NCBI GenBank assembly: GCA_000149225.2
Contig: CM000687.1
Coordinates: forward strand, 1-47,500
Source of the DNA: Lachancea kluyveri NRRL Y-12651
Taxonomy: Eukaryota > Ascomycota > Saccharomycetes > Saccharomycetales > Saccharomycetaceae
Length of the DNA: 47,500 nt
Direction: 5' to 3'
Made by a program: the position numbers and the translations under genes. The stretch's first letter is position 1, and every line of letters starts with the position of its first letter. A model generated the notes under the pieces. It made no database searches. It was not told the DNA's origin and was given only the letters and a program-made list of their open reading frames with translations. Of this stretch, positions 1 to 9,973 are shown in pieces.

Positions 1-41
1 ACTCACTATAGGGCGAATTCGAGCTCGGTACCCGGGGATCC
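1..41. other. Cloning vector remnant (T7 promoter end + polylinker)
   Basis: The first 13 bases are the 3' end of a T7 RNA polymerase promoter (ACTCACTATAGGG). They are followed without a gap by EcoRI, SacI, KpnI, SmaI and BamHI sites in the order of a pGEM/pUC polylinker. The BamHI site ends at base 41, exactly where telomere-like sequence begins. This is cloning sequence from a plasmid telomere clone, not yeast DNA. Confidence 0.95.
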
Positions 42-536
42 ACCCACCCAGACCTCACACTATCGGGTGTCCACCCAGACCTCACAGTACGCATGTCCAC
101 CCAGACCTCACAGTACGCATGTCCACCCAGACCTCACAGTACGCATGTCCACCCAGACCTCACAGTACGCATGTCCACCCAGACCTCACAGTACGCATGT
201 CCACCCAGACCTCACAGTACGCATGTCCACCCAGACCTCACAGTACGCATGTCCACCCAGACCTCACAGTACGCATGTCCACCCAGACCTCACAGTACGC
301 ATGTCCACCCAGACCTCACAGTACGCATGTCCACCCAGACCTCACAGTACGCATGTCCACCCAGACCTCACAGTACGCATGTCCACCCAGACCTCACAGT
401 ACGCATGTCCACCCAGACCTCACAGTACGCATGTCCACCCAGACCTCACAGTACGCATGTCCACCCAGACCTCACAGTACGCATGTCCACCCAGACCTCA
501 CAGTACGCATGTCCACCCAGACCTCACAGTACGCAT
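42..536. repeat. Telomeric 26-bp tandem repeats
   Basis: After one variant unit (42-68), 18 identical 26-bp units run from 69 to 536. The + strand is C-rich (each unit starts GTCCACCCAGACCTCACAG), so the chromosome end lies to the left. The G-rich strand contains ACTGTGAGGTCTGGGTG. The unit length and sequence match the telomere repeat published for Saccharomyces (Lachancea) kluyveri as I recall it. The long open frames across this array are a product of a repeat whose length is not a multiple of three and which lacks stop codons; they are not genes. Confidence 0.93.
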
Positions 537-640
537 GTCCACCCAGACCTCACTGTACCCATCTCCACCCCCAACCTCACTGTATCCATCTCCACCCCCA
601 CCTCACTGTACCCATCTCCACCCACCTCCTTCCTCCCTCT
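537..640. repeat. Degenerate telomere-like repeats
   Basis: Units at 537-562, 563-589 and 590-615 still show the CTCCACCC...CCTCACTGTACCCAT pattern, but with substitutions and one length change. They grade into CTCCACCCACCTCC runs. This looks like old internal telomere repeat that is no longer renewed by telomerase. Confidence 0.8.
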
Positions 641-2247
641 CCACCCACCTCCTTCCTCCCCCTCCTCCCTCTCCTCCCTCCCCCTCTTCCTTTCCACCAC
701 GTGACTCCTCATCCCACTCTCATCCTCCCATCCTCTCTCCCTCTCACCCCCCTACCCTACCTCCTTCTCTATCTTCTCGTACGACCACCTCTCTTCCTAC
801 GGCCCGTCCCCTTCTCTCCTCGATCACCTCCTACGTCAATACCCTCTCACACCCTACCTCATCTATCTTCTCGTACGACCATCTCACCTCCTACGGTCCT
901 TCCACTCCTCACACGCATCACCTTCTACGTCAACACCTTCTGACTGTCCTCGCTCTGTCCTCCTCCCTCGCTCTGTCCTCCTCCCTCGCTCTGTCCTCCT
1001 CTCTCGCCCTCTCTCCTTGCCCTCTCTTGTCCGACATCCTTCCCTCACCACCGCTCATCGGACACCCTGCCTCATCGACTCTCTACCATCCCCACCAACC
1101 ACACCCATCACAACACACTCACCACAACACTCACCACAACACCCACCACAACACTCACCCACCACAACACTCACTCACACACATACATCACTCCATCTTG
1201 TAAACTCTCATAAACTCCTTGTAAATCTAATGATATTCTCTGTCATCCTCTTATCCACCTTATTCCCTCTCACCTCTTGTATCTCTTGTGCTTCTTCTAT
1301 GTAACCGTATTCTCATTGCACTTCCTCCCTCTGCTTCCTCCCTCTGCTTCCTCCCTCTGCTTCCCACTCTCCGAAATATCACATCGCACCGACCAGCATA
1401 TCCTACATGTCACCACGTACGTCACTGGCCTCAACACTATTAGCACCCCCTGCATGTCTTGTGAGTCCTACTTTAAACTCCCCAAACTCACGTATTGTGC
1501 TTTTTTCACCGCTTCTATTATGCTTTGTATTTTCTATTTTTCTCCTAACCACTTCTTGTCCCGCCTCTATTGCTTTGTCGTCTATCATTCTCTCCCCTCC
1601 ATTTAACTTTTTTTCAGAAATCTCAATCATTTGTTCTTCATTTTTACATTTTTTTGTCAAGATGTTACTACTAAACATAAAAGCTACACACCTAGAATGT
1701 ACTACCACTTCTTGAAACCACCCAATACTCAACCCTCGAAACTAGGACACCCTCCAACACCCTCTAATATCCACGTAACTGGCTAGTGCCTGTCGCTTTT
1801 CGCCCATATGGACTCCAGTAGAGCAGCATATGGTCTTACACACTCTCATATTTATCTTTCCCCTCCAAAACTCTCCTCTCCCATCGTAACTGTAACGCTG
1901 TTCATGGCACTTTATAGGTGCACCGACCGAGACATGTTCCACGGCAGAAGCAGATCTAATTCCTCCCCTGTTCGGGGTGTCGGTTCGCCGCGCGCTGGTT
2001 CGAAATTGCTTGCTGTTCGTGTAACAGTAGATTCCTTGTCCCCCCGGCACTTGAGCCACACGAAAAACTTCCGCGGACCCTAGTGTATACCAACTTTCTA
2101 AACAAACGCGTATAAAAAACGCCCGACAATTGAAATATTAAGGCTAAATGCCGTTAAGTGGCATCACATTTGGCTAATAGCATGTAGTCATATATACACG
2201 TATCTCACAGTTTATTCTGTACAAATCTTTTATTCCAAGCGGTGAAG
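641..2247. other. Subtelomeric G-poor, pyrimidine-rich DNA; no gene seen
   Basis: From about 600 to 1740 the + strand is almost all C, T and A, with very little G. It holds several small tandem repeats: a unit of about 18 bp (TCCTCCCTCGCTCTG) at 952-1005, CACCACAACACT units at 1120-1175, and a 13-bp CTTCCTCCCTCTG unit at 1320-1365. A diverged duplication of about 75 bp begins at 771 and again at 867 (both start ATCTTCTCGTACGACCA). Open frames here come from base composition. From 1740 to 2247 the composition is ordinary and I see no gene. Confidence 0.7.
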
Positions 2248-2660
2248 CTAGTAGGAGTAATTGTCGACAAGGGCCTTATCTTTTACCAGTTTCTGCAAAT
2301 TCTCAATTTCTGCAGCAGTATAATATCTTAATAGACCTTCTGAAATTGCTTCTAGGGTCTCACTGACTTACCCTAGGGCCTTCCACCTATGATGACAGCA
2401 TCACTGCGTCTTTCTCTTAAAGAAGTATGGTATTTAATTTATCTGTAAGCGAGCGCAGATCTAGAAACTCCAGTTTTTTCTGCAATTGTGTCCTATTTAT
2501 CGAGTGCTTTCAATAATGAGGAGTTGGTGTACAGTTTTTGGTGCACTATGCCTCATGCAGGAATGGCCGGCTTTCGAAGCGCACCAGTATCGTCACAACA
2601 AGAGGTGTATTTCCGTACAAAGTTATCTCATCCTGATTGTGAAGGTGTATAAACGAGATA
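2248..2660 (-). pseudogene. Aldo-keto reductase (AKR7-like) pseudogene, C-terminal part
   Basis: Read on the - strand, this segment carries the C-terminal landmarks of the aflatoxin-aldehyde-reductase type of aldo-keto reductase, in order: LLKALDK, DTIAEKTGVSRSALAYR, IKYHTSLRER, DAVIIGG, and then LEAISEGLL...LVKDKALVDNYSY before a TAG at 2248-2250. Active relatives have the pattern ALD..D......G....ALRW..HHS.L....DAV.IG...L...L...E.GPL. At least three in-frame stops lie inside the fragment. The last part, from LEAISEGLL on, is in another reading frame. About 140 codons remain of the usual 320-350, and the NADPH-barrel N-terminus is missing. The left end (in gene direction) meets the GATAAG microsatellite at 2656-2717. 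It is a dead gene typical of subtelomeres. The family call rests on remembered motifs. Confidence 0.65.
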
Positions 2661-2717
2661 AGATAAGGTGGTGTGGGACCATGTGTGCTAAGATAAGATA
2701 AGATAAGATAAGATAAT
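2656..2717. repeat. GATAAG / AGATA microsatellite
   Basis: Two blocks of AGATA units lie here: about two units at 2656-2666 and five at 2691-2715. They are split by an unrelated stretch of about 24 bp. The array abuts the point where the aldo-keto reductase pseudogene loses its coding signal. The core also matches the GATA-factor site GATAAG, but simple-repeat origin is enough to explain it. Confidence 0.8.
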
Positions 2718-3019
2718 AATGTAAGAGTGTGCCCCGGCAATAGTTTAAATATTATATCTTACGGGTATACGACAACTTGATATTGATAACAGGTTGAGAT
2801 GTTCTCAAAGGATGATACTTGGAATAAAGCGGTTAGCAGACGACGTGTTTGGTATCTTATCATCAAAATCTATAAGTATAATGTACTCTACCTAGTATCA
2901 CTTTTCTTCATTTTTTTTTTCGCGCTCAAAGTCTGGGAATTAACAGTGGTTGGACCCGTAAGACATCCAGATGTTTGTAGTTAAGGCTTTTTTTTTTTTT
3001 TTTTTGATAGAATATTAGA

Positions 3020-3092
3020 GCAGTACCCTGCGCCCCGCGGGGGCTTGCGAACGGGTTAACCTGGTCCGCAATTTTACGACCCAGGTTTTGAG
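3020..3092. other. GC-rich island with hairpin potential
   Basis: In AT-rich surroundings, this segment holds GCGCCCCGCGGGGGC followed by a perfect 7-bp inverted repeat: AACCTGG at 3058-3064 and CCAGGTT at 3081-3087, with a 16-base loop. It lies just after an 18-T run. It may be a structured remnant of an RNA gene or element. I could not assign it to a family. Confidence 0.3.
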
Positions 3093-4461
3093 GACAGGTA
3101 GTAAATCAGTCATAACTATCTACGAAAAATGAACTTTTGGTTATCTTGTACTACTTTGTACGACGAGCAGGCTTGTAAACTTACAAGGAGAAAGTTCTAA
3201 TGCGGATTCTTCTTACATCTTGTCTGAAATGCAACATACTAAAAATTGTTCATGAATCCAAATTCAGTATTCAAAGATATCTGGTTTGACCTTAAGGCAA
3301 TACAGCGAATCTACTCGCTACTCTACTTATCTTACCTGCAGAAAAGTATTCCTTAAGCATTCCATGAATGCTCTGTGAGTTGCTAAAAAAGATTACCATT
3401 CTTGCTTACCCAATCTGAAAGAGTGATCAAAGGATCGGTATTTCACGGATAGAGGCATGCTTTTAGTGTTTCATGATGACGACCAAAATTTGAAAAATAG
3501 TTTCTAGGCAACGTTACTCTTTTTGTATTCGTATTGCCCACACTTGTGTAATCTTTGTACGTCAGTTTCTTGATGGCTAAGGATTTTTCTCTCAATACTG
3601 CACGTACTAAACCTTGTGAAAAACGATTGCATGGCTGTTTGGAACAAATTGAAATAGATTAAATGCCGTTCACAATACCGCTTGAGTACACTGAAGCTAT
3701 ATTCGCCAGAAAATTTATCTTCTTTCTTATACCTCTTCCACTTCCTAAGAATACTGAAGGATTGAAAAAAAAAATCATTCTTTTGTGTTTGAGCTACTTA
3801 CCGAGCCTGTTTAATTTACGTTTTGTTGGCGTTCGATTCCAGGAGGTGAGAAAATCAATCGAATAGATTTTTACTAGCTTGGATATTTGAAGGTGGTATC
3901 ACATACGCAGTATCACTTTTTCCAGGGAGGAGTTTTCTTTTTATCATTTTTCACGTAAACGGTTACATTTAGATGTAGAATACAAAAAGAGACAGGCACA
4001 GAATTAACAGCCTTTTTTCTCAAAATGGCAAATGTTTTTATAAACTTTGCAGCCAAGTGGAAAGCACAGCTGTTGAGATTTACCGGTCGTTAATAAGCGT
4101 AAAATTTAAGCTCTCTTCAGTGCATGATATTATCTTTTACGCTTAAGCACAGTTACATGAAACATAAAGCCATACGTTCATGGAACAAACCAACAATGCA
4201 TTTGAAAGCTGGTTAAAATATTCATTTTTGAACGTTCATCGAAATCTTTGAAAACTAAGCAACATTAAACAAAGCGAACCCTAAGCCAACGAAGTTAGAC
4301 TTTTACGTCACATTAGTGAATTCTTTATTAAAGAGCTTTTGATAAGTTTCTGGCTTATCAGAAATAGTTATTTGCTATAATATCAAGGGAATACTTAGAG
4401 AGCTTGTACCAATATTTTTCCGGGTTACTGTTCCGGCAGCAAAAAACGGTACAGGCTTTTT

Positions 4462-4572
4462 ATTCAAGTCTTAGTGGTCTAAAGGTATTAAGGTCATGTT
4501 TTGGCATTTAAATAATCTATTCCATAAGATACAGAGGTTGAATTCTGAAACTGAGTATACTAACTGTTTTTT
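4462..4572 (+). other. Possible tRNA-Leu-like relic
   Basis: AGTGGTCTAAAGG at 4472-4484 resembles the D-arm/A box of yeast leucine tRNAs (GAGYGGTCTAAGG). CATAAGATACAGAGGTTGAATTC at 4523-4545 resembles the variable arm and T-arm/B box (GTAAGATGCAAGAGTTCGAATC) with one base of the T loop missing. CAGA and TCTG can still pair as a T-stem. A run of seven T follows at 4567-4573, like a Pol III terminator. The acceptor stem does not pair, so this is at best a decayed tRNA gene. The match could be chance. Confidence 0.25.
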
Positions 4573-6849
4573 TCTTTGCTTCATTCACTCTTTACAGTTC
4601 GAGCCGTGTCTGCTAATGATTCATGATATGTTTTGAAAAATTTGCCTTGGATTTGCTTTGTTCCAAGAATCTTTAGACATACATGCAGGTCAACTTCTTC
4701 AGATCTTTGTATTCCAATACTCTGAAATAGCTGCTTATCTTTGGTCTATCATTCCATCTTATTATTCTAATTTCCATTACTTTTCAATCATTTTGATCAC
4801 AGTTGCTCGCATCAGACTTTTTAAACCTGGAATATGTGGAAAAGCCACCACCCCTATTTTGAACTACAATTCTGAACATATTGCTTCCTTTTTGTTAAGT
4901 TTTTTTTTGACAGCAGCAAAACCTGATTAATTAAGTCGTGTAGCGACGTTGATATAAACTACGAAAACATGCGGAAGGTCAACACGCTAATTTGCTTCTT
5001 TTATGCAAAAATTTAGACTCGATTATAATACTACGCCTCTAAATATTTTTGAAATGCTTATCTCTGGATTACTAGGTTTTAAACAGGTCTTTAAATGAAG
5101 CAAGAGACATATCTGGCATCGATATTTCATTTGAACAGCAGGGTTTTATTTTTTATAAAGAGGATTTTCACTGTATTTAAAACAAAAAAATGTGCACACT
5201 GACCAGTTTACACTATACTTAGATATCAGAACCATTTTTGATTGATATGTTTTGGTAGTAAAACTAGATATGCCATGTTCTTTTTTTTTTTAAGACTGGA
5301 TATTTAAAAATACAGCGCAAGCAACGGACTTTCTAAATTCTCAGATTTGCTCCTGTAACTTCGACGGTTTTGCGTTTCTTTGTACATGGAATACTAAATA
5401 GTATTTATGAAGCCTTCTAGGTGTCTATAATTGAACTATGCTACTATGGCCAAACATAGACTACAAAGATAGTCCTTGGTCATTCAGAGAGGCTTGAAAT
5501 CGAAGCATCATATATTAGAAAGTTTATACGGCCAGTAATATTTTACTTTCACACAATTTGCCACCCAAAGCTCCTGTTTAGAGCTTTCAGCTGTTGCAAT
5601 ACGGAATCGCATAGAGATTTTCTAGCTTTTTTGTTGAAGAATAATGTGGCCTACCGTAAATAAATTATCAGAAGTAAGCCCGAGATCATAGATGTGTAGT
5701 ATTAAACAAGTGGCACATATCTAAATGATATAGTCATTAAGATCTAAACTTACATGTGGGATACGCATGAGTCTTTATCTACCATCCTTGACTTACTTGA
5801 AGATATTTCTACGGGCAAAAACTAAACTACTATAACATTCATAACATTCTAAATGCATGGGAATTATACGAAACACTAATACGTGAAAAACGTCAGCTGG
5901 TGGTCCCTATTTTCACTATCTTTCCCTTTGTTACTATAACCTATTGTTCTATCTAAACGATTTGACTTGGCTATGTATGAGCAAGGCAGTATTTAATGCA
6001 GTGATTTATCACGAAACTTTGCTGACGGGACAGAGTAAATCATCACTTGGTATACAAGCTCTACGTGGGGGCATTTAAAAAATCGTGTATGTTCCAGCCC
6101 AGCTGCTCCAACGTCCACTTCTAATAAAACTTTTTCTAGACATATGTGCCCTTTACCATTCGTTTAGATACACTAGATACCGGCTGGTGATTTGGGTTGA
6201 CGATAATGCTTTGGATGTGATTCGTTTGTATATTTTGCAGTGCCGTACATGTTCTCTAAACAAAGTCACATTTTCAGGCAAGTTTCTAAGCATTTTTCCA
6301 CATACGAACTTTTGCTGTGTGTTCCTGACTTTCTGGAACAGTAAAAATTGAATTGTGTAGGCGCAATATGCAGGGTGGGTGCACCTAAGAATTTTCCCGT
6401 GATGCGTTACTTTTTTTCGACCTCGACTAATCGAACGGCTGTGCAAAAGGCGCCAGGGTCCTTTTTCGCTACAAGCGTATGGTAAAAACATTACACCCAC
6501 TTTTGATAGCACACGAACAACTTAGTTAGCACGATTTTTTTTTTACAATATGATAAATTTACATCAAAAAAGCCGTTCAATCTAAAAACAATTGGAAGCT
6601 ACTGCCGTTGAAATTTCTAGGCTTCTCTTGAGCCAAAGGCATCAGTCCTCCCTATACATGACAGTATTTTATCCCACGCCATAGCCAAATTTTAGATCTG
6701 TGGTCTGTTCCTTATTCAGGTATATAAATCATGTATCCAAAAGTTTTATGTTCTCCATCCGACTCTCTTTATATATTTTCTAACATCAATTAAAAGTTGT
6801 TCTAAGTAACCTCTACCACTTCTCTTCAGTCTTCATTGCTATATATAGA

Positions 6850-7954
6850 AAATACGGTCTCGCCCCACAGTTGAATGCAGAAATCACTAGGTGCCCAGTT
6901 GGAAACGATTATAATGGTAATAATAGTCTCAGAATTTTGTCTGCCTTTATGTTGTTAATATCTTCAGGGATAAGTGCATTTTTTCCAATATTGGCGTCCA
7001 AATACTTTTTTGTTAAGCTCCCAGACTGGTGTTTTTGCTGCAAAACACTTTGGTTCAGGTGTCATTATTGTCACAGGGTTTCTTCACTTGTTGAAGCCAT
7101 TTGTTTACTCTTTAGGCCAAGACTGTCTAGGTGGTGCTTTTGTTGAATATCCTTGGGCCTTTGGCATCTGTCTGATGTCTTTATTTGCCTTGTTTCTTGT
7201 TGAAATCGTGACGCATAATTATGCTTCCAAGGCAGTCGAAAAAATACACGAAGCAGAAAAATTATCTCTTGATGAAAAAGACAACAGAAAAGATGCCGCA
7301 TATTTTGACGAAGAAAAGGCTGTCAAAGAAACAGAAGATGTTTTGGAACTATCTCATAATTCTGATGCAGGGTCAAATTCTATCAAGGATATAGATGGTA
7401 CTGCTCAACAAGACTGCTGCAAACTTCAAGAAATTTCTAAAAACCGTGCTGAAGAAAAATATTTGAACCAAATGATTTCGATTTCCATCCTGGAATTTGG
7501 TATCGTTTTCCACTCAGTTTTTATAGGTTTATCCTTGCCAGTTACTGGTGATAAATTTAAAACTCTATTTGTTGTTCTAATTTTCCATCAAATATTTGAA
7601 GGGTTAGGCTTGGGTACCAGAATTGCAGAAACTGATTGGCCAAGAAACAGGAAATATACGCCTTGGTTATTTGCCCTAGCATTTACACTGTGTACACCAG
7701 TCGCTATTGCAGTTGGACTCGGTGTGAGACACTCTTTTGCTCCGTTCTCTAGAGATGCATTGTTGGTAAATGGTATTTGCGATGCTATTTCATCTGGTAT
7801 TTTGATATACACTGGTGTAGCGGATCTAATGGCATACGAATTTTTTCACTTTGACTTTTTCAAAGGGACAGATAGCTTTAAGTTGAAGTTGTACGCTTTT
7901 TTTATCACGTACCTAGGTGCAGGTGTAATGGCTCTTATCGGCAAATGGGCTTGA
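6850..7954 (+). pseudogene. ZRT2: ZRT2-type plasma-membrane zinc transporter, frame broken
   Basis: This ZIP-family transporter is closest to S. cerevisiae Zrt2 (low-affinity zinc uptake). Typical pieces are the N-terminal CPVGNDYNGN...LRILSAFMLL, then EYPWAFGICLMSLF, and the paired metal-binding helices FHSVFIGLSL and HQIFEGLGLG, ending GKWA as in Zrt2. Two oddities stand out. The N-terminal third (to about 7031) and the rest lie in different frames. The switch falls in a run of five T at 7032-7036, where Zrt2 reads NWCFFIAKFFGSG. The N-terminal frame is open back to a stop at 6781 but contains no ATG. Downstream of the switch the frame is intact for over 300 codons, which suggests a recent break, a sequencing slip, or an unrecognised 5' exon. 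The gene is convergent with the carrier at 9038. I saw no Zap1-type zinc-response element upstream. Confidence 0.8.
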
Positions 7955-9037
7955 TTTGGGTATTAATTGCCTATAATATATAAATATCAATAATGGTAAA
8001 ATATTTCTGAACTCAAAAATGTTTTGTTTAAACAGTTGATATATACTAAAGTGTATCATCCTTGGTTAATGCTAAATTGGTAACAGCACTTTTATGTCCA
8101 TTTTTTCTGTACTCCCTGGACAGTATAACCCTTGAGTCCCATATCTGTATAGTGGGTTTACAATTATGAGAAACAGGTTATATAACACTTTTACAAAGCA
8201 CTATGTCTAAGTAAGTTAAAATTTCTTGTTGAACTTCATTTTCTGAATAGTTATCTCGAGAGATTCTCACTTTCTTTATCTAGACACTACTTATATTTTA
8301 GAAGTACTATCAAAATGTGGTGAATATCCCATATATTTGAAACTTTTGATGCGAAAACTTATGCTTTGTGATGGAAAAATTCAATTTTGATAAGAAATGA
8401 TTTGTAACTAAAAGATGCAACAAGATCTCAAAAAACTTATATTGTCTCCATTTAGTGGGAAATTATGCTGGAAATTGTGTTTACGGCAAAGCTGTCTTTG
8501 AAGAGTTGTAATATATAAACAAGATTTTTTTTTTTTTTTGAAACTAGATATCCACTTCTGCAACGGAGTTAGACGGATCGAAAACTATATATATATATAG
8601 GCCCCGTTGACTATTACATAATTCTCAATTCGTTTGTGTTCGAATGTAGTTTGCACTGATAAAAAAAACTACCGTATAAGGATTTGTCTAGAGAGAGCTC
8701 TAAGTAGATCACTCATACTGCACAGATTTAAATAATCCTTGTTCGAATTATATCTTTTAGATCTTTCTATTTTTTTTTTTGTACCAAGTGGCACGTACGT
8801 TGGAAATTATGTGTTCAGCTAGCTTTGCCTCGGTATAAAAATCTTACCATGGTTAAATTAATCTGCTCGTCTTTGGTTTCTAAAGATGAGTACTTTTTAT
8901 ATGTTATCGACTTGCGGAATTATCATACGTCTATCTATATTTTGCTTTCTGAATACATATTCTACGAAATTAGGAACTCTTGGAACATATATCCTATGGT
9001 GGCTCTATCCCATAGATGTTAGTGTGTTCTTTATGGC
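7955..9037. other. Convergent intergenic region
   Basis: This is the region between the 3' ends of the ZRT2-like gene and the YMC1-like gene. It is AT-rich, with T- and A-runs and a TA repeat near 8587-8600. Short open frames at 8825-9022 and 8886-9182 overlap each other. The second runs into the carrier gene on the other strand. I see no convincing gene. Confidence 0.6.
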
Positions 9038-9973
9038 TCAGGTACACGCCACTTTGTCCAAACTTTCTAGTAAGCGCATAGTTACCTCAAAAGTTGCAAA
9101 TGTGGCACCGTTTACAGGAAGTGATCTTAACATAGTAGGCACAAACCCTTTGACAAATGCACCCCATCCCCGAGTTGCGTGAATGGACTTGGCAACTTGA
9201 AAGACGTTTTTACCATGAACTGGTGACACAAGCCTGTCGGCTTGCATGATTGACTTTACAACATCAAAAGGATAAGTCATCGCCCAAAAAAAGGCGCCGG
9301 AAAAAGCACCGAAAACACAAACTTTCCAAGGTGGGATGTCCTTTCTAAGCACACCATTCTTGTTTTGGTTCATTATCAAAGCCTCATATGTCAGAAAGTA
9401 GACACCAAACCCATGAGAAGTCCTCATCAAGGTGGCAGTGAACCCACGCATCAATGCTTTTTGCTTCAGTAATTTCTTCATACAGTCTAGAGACCCCCGG
9501 TATTCGGCTTTCGCAAGAGCTTTCGTCTGCAATTGAAGACGAATTCTAACATGTTCGATGGGTGTTGCCAAAAAGGCATTTGCTGAGCCACTGACGAAAC
9601 CACAGGTATAGTATTGTAGCAATGATAAATGCTGGTCTTTATATCCATTAACGCGGAGAAAATATCTTTTCATCGCCTCATTTACACCGAATTGACAGGA
9701 GACACATGCTCCCACGCCAATTAGTGGTACTAGAGTACCTTTATAGAATGCCAGCAATCCTTCGTTCTTGACAAGATTTTTTATCACTTCTATGGCCGTG
9801 GGTGACCCGGAAGAAGTTTGCATGCGTACTTTGGTTATATCGAACGGTTGGCCCACCAAAACCTGGGCTATCCCCCCTGAAGTTCCGGAAATAATATCTT
9901 TGATTGCTTTCCTAAACTCTGGGGCATCACTTAAATCATCTACCACCTGGGGTGTAGTCAGTTCGTCGGACAT
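9038..9973 (-). CDS. YMC1: Mitochondrial carrier, Ymc1/Ymc2 type
   Basis: The 311-residue inner-membrane carrier has the three mitochondrial-carrier repeats. Their signatures are visible as QPFDITKVRMQT (about residue 42), TPIEHVRIRLQ (about 137) and YPFDVVKSIMQ (about 235). The N-terminus (MSDELTTPQVVDDL) aligns with Ymc1 MSEEFPSPQLIDDL, which fixes the start. VGQPFD, KGTLVPLIGVGACVS and QFGVNEAMKR are nearly identical to Ymc1. S. cerevisiae has two copies, YMC1 and YMC2, described as amino-acid (glutamate) carriers linked to glycine metabolism and respiration. One pre-duplication copy is expected here. It stands alone between long noncoding stretches. Confidence 0.9.
   Translation of the reverse strand: MSDELTTPQVVDDLSDAPEFRKAIKDIISGTSGGIAQVLVGQPFDITKVRMQTSSGSPTAIEVIKNLVKNEGLLAFYKGTLVPLIGVGACVSCQFGVNEAMKRYFLRVNGYKDQHLSLLQYYTCGFVSGSANAFLATPIEHVRIRLQLQTKALAKAEYRGSLDCMKKLLKQKALMRGFTATLMRTSHGFGVYFLTYEALIMNQNKNGVLRKDIPPWKVCVFGAFSGAFFWAMTYPFDVVKSIMQADRLVSPVHGKNVFQVAKSIHATRGWGAFVKGFVPTMLRSLPVNGATFATFEVTMRLLESLDKVACT

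Larger units (their letters stand above)
2718..6780. other. Gene-free subtelomeric stretch
   Basis: About 4 kb with no gene I can support. It contains a run of 18 T at 2988-3005, a short GC-rich island with an inverted repeat at 3020-3090, and a tRNA-like relic near 4460-4570. The longer open frames (for example 4658-4930 and 6085-6351) start at non-ATG codons, show no known motif and are of a length expected by chance. Confidence 0.6.

Noticed and set aside
67-1203. Long open frames of up to 378 codons across the telomere repeats and C/T-rich DNA
   Set aside because: They arise because the 26-bp repeat has no stop in these frames and is read in all three frames in turn; the rest is low-complexity P/S/T/H sequence.
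2000-2025. GGTTCGAAATT as a tRNA T-arm
   Set aside because: It lacks the CC that completes the B box and there is no matching A box.
3790-3850. GTTCGATTCC at 3831-3840, resembling a tRNA B box
   Set aside because: No A box or cloverleaf can be built upstream.
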